Assembly: GCF_009996735.1 (NCBI RefSeq)
Contig: NZ_JAACYI010000025.1
Coordinates: 1-51,310 of the forward strand
Direction of reading: 5' to 3'
Source of the DNA: Cellulomonas sp. APG4
GTDB lineage: Bacteria; Actinomycetota; Actinomycetes; Actinomycetales; Cellulomonadaceae
Length of the DNA: 51,310 nt
The first letter of the stretch is position 1, and the number at the start of each line of letters is the position of its first letter. Positions 34,353 to 42,186 of the stretch are shown here, piece by piece. Under the pieces are notes generated by a model, which did not search any database, was not told the origin of the DNA, and worked only from the letters and a program-made list of their open reading frames with translations. The translations under genes and the position numbers were made by a program.

Positions 34353-35354
34353 GTGGACCCGGCAGGCTTCGTGGCGACAGCCATGGTCGGGCTCTGGATC
34401 GCGTACCTGGTGCCGCAGCGCCTGCGGTTCCGCCAGCAGCTGCTCGACGCACGTGCCGAGGACAGGTTCTCGGACGGGCTGCGGGTGCTGCGGGTCGCCG
34501 AGGTGCCGGCGCCGGTGCGAGAGGTCCGCACGGCACGGCCGCTGCTGCACCCTGCAGCAGCTCGAGGAGGAGGCGGGGCCATGGATCGACCGCATGCCGC
34601 GGGGGACCGCATCGTCGCGGACGCGGTGCGCCGCTCGGCCGCCGAGCACGCCCGCAGGGCCGCCCACCTCGCCCAGCGCCGTGCCGCTGCCCGACGGCGC
34701 GCCCTCCTCACCGTCGTCCTGCTCGTCGCGGCCGTGGGTGGCTGGGCCGTGGCCGGCCTCGCGTCGGCGAGCCTGCTGCTCGGTGCGGTGCCGACCGTGC
34801 TGCTCGGTGGCGTGCTCGTGCTCGGCCGGCGCGCCGTCGTCGCCGGGCACCGGGCGGACGCCGCGTGGGCCGCCGGTGCGTCCGACAGGCTTCCCCTCGC
34901 GCGGACCGCGCACGTGATCGGGCGCGCCGTCCACCCCTCGGAGGCGACCACCGAGGTCATCGCACGCGTTCCCGCGGCGCCCGTGCGCCGCAGCGCCGCC
35001 GCGGCCGCGCGTGGCGAGGCACGCACCGAGCCGGAGCGGTCCACGACCGCCGCCCCGTCGCAGCCCGAGGTGCGCGAGCAGGAGGCGACGGAGGAACCCA
35101 CGTGGGCCCCGGTGCCGGTGCCGCGCCCCACGTACGCGCTCAAGCCCGCGGCCCCGCGCCGCGAGCCGGCCCCGCTCACCGCCGAGCACCTCGCACCGCA
35201 GCAGGTCGCGGAACAGGTGGACGCCGACCAGGACGCCGCCGGGACGGGTGCCGTCGCGGAGTCGACGCCACCTGCGGCGAGCACCGCTCCCGCACCCTCG
35301 GCCGGCCTGGATCTCGACGCCGTCCTGGCCCGCCGTCGCGCGTCGGGCGAGTGA
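34353..35354 (+). CDS. Membrane protein, GlpR/SepX-like
   Basis: A 333-residue protein: one short N-terminal helix (PAGFVATAMVGLWIAYLVP), a basic cytoplasmic stretch, a pair of membrane helices at about residues 110-155, and a long Ala/Pro/Glu-rich C-terminal region ending in LDAVLARRRASGE. This layout and its place right after galU-moeA-rimJ match the actinobacterial division protein known as GlpR in Corynebacterium and SepX in Streptomyces. Assignment rests on synteny and topology, since these proteins diverge fast. It may recruit the MoeA-like protein to the septum. Confidence 0.65.
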   Translation: MDPAGFVATAMVGLWIAYLVPQRLRFRQQLLDARAEDRFSDGLRVLRVAEVPAPVREVRTARPLLHPAAARGGGGAMDRPHAAGDRIVADAVRRSAAEHARRAAHLAQRRAAARRRALLTVVLLVAAVGGWAVAGLASASLLLGAVPTVLLGGVLVLGRRAVVAGHRADAAWAAGASDRLPLARTAHVIGRAVHPSEATTEVIARVPAAPVRRSAAAAARGEARTEPERSTTAAPSQPEVREQEATEEPTWAPVPVPRPTYALKPAAPRREPAPLTAEHLAPQQVAEQVDADQDAAGTGAVAESTPPAASTAPAPSAGLDLDAVLARRRASGE

Positions 35355-35409
35355 CCCGCACGAGGTCGAGAGCACCCGCCCGCGGGTGCTAACCTGTTCA
35401 CCGCTTCAA

Positions 35410-35591
<182 letters not shown>

Positions 35592-35595
<4 letters not shown>

Positions 35596-35636
35596 GGCGA
35601 CCGCGCAGCGCAGCCCTCCGCGGCGACCGCGCAGCG
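35592..35636. repeat. 19-bp tandem repeat, period 26
   Basis: CCGCGGCGACCGCGCAGCG occurs at 35592-35610 and 35618-35636, between the second tRNA-end copy and the pmt stop codon. No coding role is seen. Confidence 0.75.
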
Positions 35637-35660
35637 GAGCCTCGCCCCCCGCCACCCCCT

Positions 35661-37199
35661 TCACACCCAGCTCGGGAACCACTGGTGCAGCTGCCAGAAG
35701 CGCAGCGTCGTGACCTGCCCGGTCCACAACGGCCAGAAGAACACCGACGTCGCGACCACGAGGCCGAGCGCGACCACCGCGATGACCCGTACCAGTGGGT
35801 CGCGCCGGCCCCACTCGAGCATGCGTGCGACGGCCCACGTGAGGCAGAGCACGAGCCACGGCAGCAGCACCACGGCGTAGAACGTGAAGATGGTCCGGTG
35901 GGTGTAGGCGAACCACGGCAGCCATCCCGCGACCACCCCGCTGAGCGCGGCGAGCGCCACGTGGTCGCGTCGGCGCAGCACCCACCAGACGCATGCGAGC
36001 ACGGCGGCCGTCCCGGCCCACCAGAGCAGCGGGTTGCCGAGTGAGGTGACGGTCTGGGCGCAGCGCTCGGCACCGCACAGCGCGCCGTCGGGCGACTCGT
36101 AGAAGAAGCTCGTGGGCCGCGCCTGCACGAGCCAGCCCAGGGGGTGCGCCTCGTAAGGGTGCTCGGTGGTGACGTGGGTGTGGAACGCCCACATGTCCTG
36201 GTGGTACTGCACGAGCGAGCGCAGGGGCCCGGGCAGCCACGTGATCCCCTCGCCCGGGTGCAGCTCGGCCCAGCGGCGGTGGTAGCCGCCGGACGTGGCG
36301 AGCCAGCCGGTCCACGTCGCGACGTAGGTGAGGGCGCCCACGCCCACGACGCTCACGAACGCCCACGGCGCGTCGCGCACGAGGGCTGCCTGCCACCAGT
36401 GCCGCACGCGGGCCCGACGACGCGCGGTGGCGTCCCAGCCCACGCTCAGCAGCCCGAGGACGGCCGCGAACGTCAGGGCCGACCACTTGGTCCCGACCGC
36501 GAGCCCGAGCAGCACCCCCGCGAGCAGCCGCCAGGGCCGCACGCCCAGCCACGGTCCCCAGCCCGACGGCGCCCGGGGTGGGCCCGTGAGCGCGCGCAGT
36601 CGCTCGGCCGCGCGGTCGCGGTCCACGAGCAGCGCCGCGAAGCCCGCGACCACGAGCAGCATGAGCACGCCGTCGAGCAGCGCGACGCGCGAGTGCACGA
36701 TCGCCGAGCCGTCGATCGCGAGGAGCGTCCCGGCGAGCACCCCGAGGGCGGTCGAGCGGAAGAGGCGGCGCGCGGCGCGCGTGAGCACGACGACGGCGAG
36801 GATGCCGGCGACGGCCGTGCCGAGGCGCCAGCCCACCGGGTCCTGCGCGCCGATGAGGCGCAGCCCGAGGGCGATGACCCACTTGCCGAACGGTGGGTGC
36901 ACCACGTACGCAGGGTCGGCCGACCAGGTGTCCACCTCGCCCGCCGCGAACGCCGCGTCGACGTCGTCGGGCCAGGCGCCCTCGTAGCCGAGGTTGAGCA
37001 GGGTCCACGCGTCCTTGACGTAGTACGTCTCGTCGAACACCAGCCTGTCGGGGCGGCCCAGCGCGGGCAGGCGTGCCGCGGCGGCCAGGGCCGCGACCAC
37101 GAGCGTCCAGGCCCAGGCGGCGAGGCGCTCGCGACGGCCGAGCGCGTCGACCCCGGGGGCCGCCACGTCGAGGGCGCGCGTGGTCCCCGTGCTGGTCAC
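35661..37199 (-). CDS. pmt: Dolichyl-phosphate-mannose-protein mannosyltransferase Pmt
   Basis: A 512-residue GT39 membrane enzyme, the Rv1002c type, that transfers mannose from polyprenyl-phosphate-mannose to Ser/Thr of secreted proteins. It has an Asp-Glu pair in the first loop (RLVFDETYYVKDAW), HPPFGKWVIALG, many membrane helices, and a C-terminal helix set with LPWFAYTHRTIFTFY. The GTG at 37199 is set by a leaderless -10 box; longer upstream reading is a shadow of rsmI. Secreted and lipoproteins encoded nearby, such as the Rpf proteins, are plausible substrates. Confidence 0.93.
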   Translation of the reverse strand: MTSTGTTRALDVAAPGVDALGRRERLAAWAWTLVVAALAAAARLPALGRPDRLVFDETYYVKDAWTLLNLGYEGAWPDDVDAAFAAGEVDTWSADPAYVVHPPFGKWVIALGLRLIGAQDPVGWRLGTAVAGILAVVVLTRAARRLFRSTALGVLAGTLLAIDGSAIVHSRVALLDGVLMLLVVAGFAALLVDRDRAAERLRALTGPPRAPSGWGPWLGVRPWRLLAGVLLGLAVGTKWSALTFAAVLGLLSVGWDATARRRARVRHWWQAALVRDAPWAFVSVVGVGALTYVATWTGWLATSGGYHRRWAELHPGEGITWLPGPLRSLVQYHQDMWAFHTHVTTEHPYEAHPLGWLVQARPTSFFYESPDGALCGAERCAQTVTSLGNPLLWWAGTAAVLACVWWVLRRRDHVALAALSGVVAGWLPWFAYTHRTIFTFYAVVLLPWLVLCLTWAVARMLEWGRRDPLVRVIAVVALGLVVATSVFFWPLWTGQVTTLRFWQLHQWFPSWV

Positions 37200-37205
37200 G
37201 CCGTC

Positions 37206-37227
37206 ATCGTAGGTGGGGCCGTAGCCT
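37206..37227. promoter_or_regulatory. back-to-back leaderless promoters of pmt and rsmI
   Basis: TACGAT on the minus strand (37206-37211) ends 6 nt before the pmt GTG, and TAGCCT on the plus strand (37222-37227) ends 7 nt before the rsmI ATG. Only 35 bp separate the two start codons, so each promoter's -35 region lies in or next to the other gene. Confidence 0.65.
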
Positions 37228-37234
37228 GACCGGC

Positions 37235-38068
37235 ATGACCGGGAGGATCGTGCTGGCCGCCACGCCCATCGGGGACTCCCGGGACGCGTCGGCGCACCTG
37301 CGCTCGCTGCTCGAGGACGCCGACGTCGTCGCGGCGGAGGACACGCGCCGCCTGAGCGCGCTGGCCCAGCGCCTCGGCGTCCGGGTGGGTGGGCGCGTGC
37401 TGAGCCACCACGAGCACAACGAGGCGGGCCGGGTCGAGGCGCTGCTCGAAGTGGTGCGCGACGGCGGGACGGTGCTCGTGGTCTCGGACGCCGGCATGCC
37501 GACGGTCTCCGACCCGGGCCTGGCGCTGGTGCGCGCGGCGGTCGACGCGGGGTTGCCGGTGACCACGGCGCCGGGTCCGAGCGCGGTGCTCGCGGCCCTC
37601 GCGCTCTCCGGGTTGCCCACGGACAGGTTCTGCTTCGAGGGGTTCCTGCCGCGCAAGGCCGGCGAGCGCCGTCGTGCCCTGGCGGGCCTGGCCGACGAGC
37701 GCAGGACGACGGTCCTGTTCGAGGCACCCCACCGGCTCGCCGAGGCGCTCGCGGACATGGTCGAGGTGCTGGGGCCCGAGCGGCCCGCCGCCGTGTGCCG
37801 CGAGCTCACGAAGACGCACGAGGAGGTGGTCCGGGGGTCGCTGCGCGAGCTCGCGGCGTGGGCGGCCGACGGCGCCCCGCGCGGCGAGATCTGCGTGGTC
37901 CTCGGCGGCCGACCTGCGCGGGCCCCCGCGGTCGCGGACGTGGTGGGCGAGGTGCTCGCGAGGGTCGACGCCGGCGAGCGCCTCAAGTCCGTCGCGGCCG
38001 AGGTCGCCCAGGCCTCGGGCTTGGCCACGCGCGACGTGTACGCGGCCGCCCTCGCCCGTCGCGGCTGA
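37235..38068 (+). CDS. rsmI: 16S rRNA C1402 ribose 2'-O-methyltransferase RsmI
   Basis: A 277-residue SPOUT-independent, tetrapyrrole-methylase-type enzyme that methylates C1402 of 16S rRNA at the P site. N-terminal ATPIGDSRDAS and DADVVAAEDTRR, then SDAGMPTVSDPGLALV and APGPSAVLAALALSGL form the SAM pocket; FLPRKAGERR is family-typical. The ATG at 37235 is leaderless. Gene order pmt<->rsmI matches Rv1002c-Rv1003. Confidence 0.95.
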   Translation: MTGRIVLAATPIGDSRDASAHLRSLLEDADVVAAEDTRRLSALAQRLGVRVGGRVLSHHEHNEAGRVEALLEVVRDGGTVLVVSDAGMPTVSDPGLALVRAAVDAGLPVTTAPGPSAVLAALALSGLPTDRFCFEGFLPRKAGERRRALAGLADERRTTVLFEAPHRLAEALADMVEVLGPERPAAVCRELTKTHEEVVRGSLRELAAWAADGAPRGEICVVLGGRPARAPAVADVVGEVLARVDAGERLKSVAAEVAQASGLATRDVYAAALARRG

Positions 38069-38103
38069 CCCTGGGCGGCGATGACCGCGAGTGCCCGTCC
38101 TGG

Positions 38104-38796
38104 TCAGCGCGCCGGCAGGTACGCGGGCACGTCCGCCACGACGTCGTCGTCGGCCACGGGCTCACCCGCGACGAGGGTGAGGGGGACGACGCCGGCCCAG
38201 TGCGGCAGGGCGAGGTCCTGCGGCTCGTCACGGACGCCGCCGGTGCGGCTGCGCAGCGAGACCTCCTCGAGCGGGAGCGCGAGCACCGCGGTCTCCGCGA
38301 GCTCCTTGCGCGTGGGCGGACGGCTGTCGGCGCTGCGGCCGACGCCCGTGCGCTCGACGAGCGCCGCGAGCACGCGACGCTTCTCGTCGGGGTCGGTGAC
38401 CGTGCGCGCGACGCCGTGGGCCACGACCGACCGGTAGTTGGCGCTGTGGTGGAACTGCGAGCGGCCGTACACCAGGCCGTCCAGGAGCGTGACGGCGACG
38501 CACACCCGCAGGCCGTCCTCGCGGGCCGCGCCACGCAGCGGGCGGCTGCCGGTCGAGCCGTGCACGTACAGCGTGTCGCCGATCCGGGCGTGCAGGGTGG
38601 GCAGCACGCGCGGTTCGCCCTCGACGACGAACGAGAGGTGGCAGGTCCACGCCTCGTCGAGCACGGCGTGCACCGCGGCCCGGTCGTACGACATGCGGTC
38701 GCGCGCGCGGGTCGCCCGGGTGCGTGGCGAGACCGGATAGGGAGGCGTCGTCGTCCGGGCCGCGGCCCTCGTGACGGTCGTGCGCGCGTCGTCCAT
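38104..38796 (-). CDS. Pyridoxamine 5'-phosphate oxidase-like flavin split-barrel protein
   Basis: A 230-residue FMN-binding split-barrel protein. After a basic N-terminus, LDEAWTCHLSFVVEGEPRVLPT and LYVHGSTGSRPLRGA carry the fold, with SQFHHSANYRSVVAHG typical of the PF12900 nitroreductase/PNPOx-like group. True PdxH catalytic residues were not verified, so B6 oxidase activity is uncertain. It is divergent from a MocR regulator with 36 bp between starts, which suggests control by a PLP-sensing protein. Confidence 0.83.
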   Translation of the reverse strand: MDDARTTVTRAAARTTTPPYPVSPRTRATRARDRMSYDRAAVHAVLDEAWTCHLSFVVEGEPRVLPTLHARIGDTLYVHGSTGSRPLRGAAREDGLRVCVAVTLLDGLVYGRSQFHHSANYRSVVAHGVARTVTDPDEKRRVLAALVERTGVGRSADSRPPTRKELAETAVLALPLEEVSLRSRTGGVRDEPQDLALPHWAGVVPLTLVAGEPVADDDVVADVPAYLPAR

Positions 38797-38806
38797 GGCC
38801 AACCTC

Positions 38807-38824
38807 GTTCGTACTATGACAAAC
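38807..38824. promoter_or_regulatory. quasi-palindrome between PNPOx-like and MocR genes
   Basis: GTTCGTACTATGACAAAC is symmetric at 12 of 18 positions (GTTnGT..AC.AAC). It contains TACTAT on the plus strand and CATAGT on the minus strand, both usable -10 boxes, so one protein bound here would govern both genes. Confidence 0.45.
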
Positions 38825-38832
38825 TCTGATCT

Positions 38833-40155
38833 GTGGCAGAACAATACCGGGTGTCGGGGCGCACGGCCGAGGAGATCGCGCGCAGCGTCGAGCAGGGCGT
38901 CGCGCTCGGGTCGCTCGTCGCGGGGCAGGCCCTCGTGCCCGTGCGCGCCCTCGCGCTCGAGCTCGGCGTGAGCCCCGCGACCGTCGCGAAGGCGTACCAG
39001 GAGCTGCGCCGCCGCGGCGTGGTGACGACCGCCGGTCGCGCGGGCACGCGCATTCGGTCGCGCCCCGCCGTGCGTTCGCGCAGGTCCCGCGCGCTGGTCC
39101 CGGCCGACGGCGCACGCGACCTCGCGAGCGGCAGCCCTGATCCCGCCCTGCTCCCGGCCCTCGGCCCCGCGCTGACCCGCGTGGCCGCCGGGCTCGGCGG
39201 CGCCTCCGGCTACACGCCCGGCATGCTGCCCGAGCTCGAGCGCGCGGCGGCGGCCCGTCTGGCGGCCGACGGCGTGCCGGTCGACAGTCTCACCGCGACC
39301 GGGGGAGCGCTCGACGGCATCGAGCGCCTGCTGAGCGCCCACCTGCGCCCGGGCGACACGGTCGCCGTCGAGGACCCGGGCTGGGCGGCGCTGCTCGACC
39401 TGGTCGCGGCGCTGGGTCTCGAGCCGGTGCCGGTGCCCGTCGACGACGGCGGTCCCACGCCGGCGGGCCTGCGTGCGGCCCTCGACCGCGGAGCCCGGGC
39501 CGTCGTCCTGACCGCGCGGGCGCACAACCCGACCGGGGCGGCGATCGGCCGGGAGAGGGCACGAGGGCTGCGGGCCGAGCTCGCGGGGCGTGACGTGCTG
39601 CTCGTGGAGGACGACCACGCGGCCGAGCTGTCGCCGCTGCCGCTGCACACGCTCGCCGGCGCGACGACGAGCTGGGCGTTCGTACGCTCGGTCTCCAAGC
39701 CCTACGGGCCCGACCTGCGGCTCGCCGTCGTCGCGGGCGACCCGGCGACCGTCGCGCGGGTCGCAGGCCGCATGGCTCTCGGCGCCGGGTGGGTCTCGAC
39801 GCTGCTCCAACGTCTGGTGCTCGAGCTGTGGCAGGACGACGACGTCGCGGCGACCGTCGCCACCGCGCGCGAGGAGTACGCACGGCGCAGGTCGGCCCTC
39901 GTCGCCGCACTCGCGGCGCGCGGGGTGCGGGCGCACGGCCGCACGGGGATCAACGTGTGGGTGCCCGGGGTCGACGAGACGCGCGTGGTGGCCGAGCTGC
40001 GCCCGCGCTGGGCCGTCGCGCCGGGCAGCCAGTTCCGGCTCGTGTCGGGGCCGGGCGTCCGGATCACCGTCGCAGGTCTCGTGGACGCGGACGTCGAGCC
40101 GCTCGCCGAGGCGCTCGCGCACGCCGTCCTCGGGCCCGGGCGACCGACCGTCTAG
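38833..40155 (+). CDS. MocR-type GntR/aminotransferase regulator
   Basis: A 440-residue fusion: a GntR winged helix at 1-75 (VPVRALALELGVSPATVAKA) and a fold-type I aminotransferase domain at about 95-435. The PLP-binding lysine is K289 in SVSKPYGPDLRL; ARAHNPTGAAIG and VEDDHAAEL are the other cofactor contacts. MocR proteins sense PLP or an aminated ligand rather than catalyse transamination. The linker between domains is short. Target is probably the divergent flavin split-barrel gene and itself. Confidence 0.92.
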   Translation: MAEQYRVSGRTAEEIARSVEQGVALGSLVAGQALVPVRALALELGVSPATVAKAYQELRRRGVVTTAGRAGTRIRSRPAVRSRRSRALVPADGARDLASGSPDPALLPALGPALTRVAAGLGGASGYTPGMLPELERAAAARLAADGVPVDSLTATGGALDGIERLLSAHLRPGDTVAVEDPGWAALLDLVAALGLEPVPVPVDDGGPTPAGLRAALDRGARAVVLTARAHNPTGAAIGRERARGLRAELAGRDVLLVEDDHAAELSPLPLHTLAGATTSWAFVRSVSKPYGPDLRLAVVAGDPATVARVAGRMALGAGWVSTLLQRLVLELWQDDDVAATVATAREEYARRRSALVAALAARGVRAHGRTGINVWVPGVDETRVVAELRPRWAVAPGSQFRLVSGPGVRITVAGLVDADVEPLAEALAHAVLGPGRPTV

Positions 40156-40177
40156 CGCGAGGTGCGGGTGTGGCGGG

Positions 40178-40768
40178 TCACAGGCTGGCCGACGCGACGA
40201 GCTCGGCGCCCGCCTGGGCCATGCGCGTGCGCGCCGTCTCGCCCTGCTCGGGCGTCACGGGTGCGGTGAGGTCGGTGAGCACGCGTGCACGCAGCCCCTC
40301 GGTGACGGCGTCGAGCGTGGTCGACATCACGCAGTGCGACTCGGCGAGGCCCACCACGTCCACGTCCGTGACGCCGGCGTCGCGCAGGATCGCCGCGAGG
40401 GTGCGGCCGTCCTCATCCACGCCCTCGAAGCCGGAGTACGCCGCGGCGTAGGCGCCCTTCTTGACGCTCGCGTCGGGGGCGAGGTCCGCGAGCGCCGGGT
40501 GCAGCTCGGCCTCGGCCGAGCCCGCGACCCCGTGCGGCGGCCACGTGTCGACGAAGTCGGGCTCCTCGGGCGGTGTCGCGAAGTGCCGGCCCGGGTCCAC
40601 GTGCCAGTCCTGTGTCGTGACGACCAGCGAGTACCGCTCGCGCTCGTCGCGCGCCCAGGCCGCGATCGCCTCGGCCACCGCGTTGCCTCCCGTGACGGGC
40701 AGCGCACCGCCCTCGCAGAAGGTCGGCTGGACGTCCACCACCAGCAGGGCACGGCGCTCGTCGGTCAT
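40178..40768 (-). CDS. pncA: Nicotinamidase / isochorismatase-family hydrolase
   Basis: A 196-residue cysteine hydrolase. The catalytic triad is D12 (VVDVQPTF), K103 or K104 (SVKKGAY) and C146 (ESHCVMSTTLDA). A metal site like that of PncA is visible as D54, H56 and H62 in QDWHVDPGRHF. It would convert nicotinamide to nicotinate for NAD salvage and would activate pyrazinamide. The ATG at 40768 is preceded by a leaderless -10. Convergent with the MocR gene. Confidence 0.9.
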   Translation of the reverse strand: MTDERRALLVVDVQPTFCEGGALPVTGGNAVAEAIAAWARDERERYSLVVTTQDWHVDPGRHFATPPEEPDFVDTWPPHGVAGSAEAELHPALADLAPDASVKKGAYAAAYSGFEGVDEDGRTLAAILRDAGVTDVDVVGLAESHCVMSTTLDAVTEGLRARVLTDLTAPVTPEQGETARTRMAQAGAELVASASL

Positions 40769-40775
40769 GCCGTCC

Positions 40776-40781
40776 ACCCTA
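40776..40781 (-). promoter_or_regulatory. leaderless -10 TAGGGT of nicotinamidase gene
   Basis: Minus-strand TAGGGT ends 7 nt before the ATG at 40768. Confidence 0.6.
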
Positions 40782-40981
40782 GGTCGGTCGCCCGCGCGCA
40801 CAACCCCCGCCCGGTGCGGCCGGCGCCGCGTCGTCCGTCCCCTCCCGTGACTCCACGCCGCGCGGTCCGTCCACGCGGTCCTCGGGACTCCTGTGACGCG
40901 TGGGTCCTGTGTGTCGCGTCGAGAGCCCCAGCGTCCCCATGAGCCACACGGACCGCGCCGGCGGACCGCGCCATCAGCGCC

Positions 40982-41008
40982 CGCTGTGGACGCGGCTCGT
41001 CCACAGCG
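40982..41008. repeat. 10-bp inverted repeat
   Basis: CGCTGTGGAC and GTCCACAGCG around a 7-nt loop, 50 bp upstream of the AbiEi-DUF559 gene. Operator or hairpin; nothing else was found in this intergenic stretch. Confidence 0.55.
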
Positions 41009-41057
41009 CCGAGGTGTCCTCGACCGGCGCTGAGGGCAGGCGCACGACCCTTCCCAC

Positions 41058-41900
41058 ATGGGCGTCGTCGAGAACCTCGTCGAGCACCACGGCTGCGCGC
41101 GCACGGGCCGGATCGTCCGCTCGCGGCGCGAGAAGCGCGAGCTCGCGTCGCTCGTCGCGAGCGGCGCGGTCGTCCGGGTGGCTCGAGGGCTGTACCGGCT
41201 TCCCGACGCGCATCCGGTCGTGGTCGACGCGCGCCGCGTGTCAGCCCTTGTGACGTGTGTCTCCCTCGCAGCGCACCTGGGCATGCCGCTGAAGACAGCC
41301 CCAGTCGCGACGCACGTCGCGCTGCCCGCCTACCGGGGTACGCCCGCGGTCGGCGGGCATGTCGTGCACTGGGACTCCGGGATCGAGCCCGACGGCGTCC
41401 GGGTGGCCGTGGAGATGCCGCGTGCGCTGCGTCACGCCGTGCGGTGCCTGCCGCTGCGCGACGCCGTGGCGCTGGGCGACGCCGCGCTCAACAGCGGGCG
41501 CGTGTCGCTCGCCGGCCTCCGGGCACAACGACCGACGTCGGCCGGCCGGCTGGAGTTCGACAGGTTCATCAGGCTCCTCGACGGCCGTAGTGCCTCGCTG
41601 CCCGAGACGTTCCTCCGGCTGGGCCTCCGAGCTGCAGGAGCGGACGTCAGGCCGCAGGCGATGATCGACGGCGTGGGCTTCGTCGACATGCTCGTCGACG
41701 GCGTCGTGGTCGTGGAGGTCGACGGCTACGCGTATCACTCGGGCAGGCGCGAGTTCGGTGAGGACAGGCGCCGCGACCGCACGGCGCAGCTCCAGGGTCT
41801 GCCTGTGCTGCGCTTCACCTACGCCGACGCCGTGCACACGACTGCGTCCGCAGTCGACGAGGTCCTGGAGGCCGTGCGCCGTCATCGTCCCGGGCGCTGA
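41058..41900 (+). CDS. AbiEi-like N-domain fused to DUF559 endonuclease-like domain
   Basis: A 280-residue protein. Residues 5-60 form a winged-helix antitoxin-type domain ([26 protein letters not shown]). Residues about 185-275 are a Vsr/DUF559-type PD-(D/E)XK nuclease-like domain with [19 protein letters not shown] at AYHSGRR and [21 protein letters not shown]. Potential catalytic acids are kept. Such solo fusions are common in actinobacteria; no AbiEii toxin gene is next to it, so a defence role is only possible. Confidence 0.8.
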   Translation: MGVVENLVEHHGCARTGRIVRSRREKRELASLVASGAVVRVARGLYRLPDAHPVVVDARRVSALVTCVSLAAHLGMPLKTAPVATHVALPAYRGTPAVGGHVVHWDSGIEPDGVRVAVEMPRALRHAVRCLPLRDAVALGDAALNSGRVSLAGLRAQRPTSAGRLEFDRFIRLLDGRSASLPETFLRLGLRAAGADVRPQAMIDGVGFVDMLVDGVVVVEVDGYAYHSGRREFGEDRRRDRTAQLQGLPVLRFTYADAVHTTASAVDEVLEAVRRHRPGR

Positions 41901-42173
41901 GGGGGCTGTCCGCCTCGCGTGCCGTGTGCGCCGCCCGCGCCATGCGCTGGTGCCCCCTCGCCGTCTCGTCGCCTCGATCATGGTCCGCCCACGCGGTGCG
42001 TGTGACGTGCGTGCACAACGTGGCAGGAGTGGCGTCACGCCTTTCACAGGTGCCCCCGCCGTCCCGCAGACCGCCTGGGCGGGCCGTAGCCCCGCGCTCC
42101 GCGCGCCCGGAAGCACGGATGGACGGGGGACCCGCGGCCCGGGGACGACCGCGTGGTGCGGGTGCTCGCACCC

Positions 42174-42179
42174 TAGGAT
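42174..42179 (+). promoter_or_regulatory. leaderless -10 TAGGAT of metG
   Basis: TAGGAT ends 7 nt before the metG ATG at 42187. Confidence 0.65.
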
Positions 42180-42186
42180 CGGGCGC

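Noticed and set aside
40982-41008. Pair of DnaA boxes
   Set aside because: The arms contain TGTGGAC/GTCCACA but lack the leading TT of DnaA boxes, and there is no cluster or origin gene nearby.
41901-42186. Possible T-box or small gene before metG
   Set aside because: The 286-bp stretch has no T-box core and no coding frame; metG has a leaderless promoter, which rules out a leader riboswitch.
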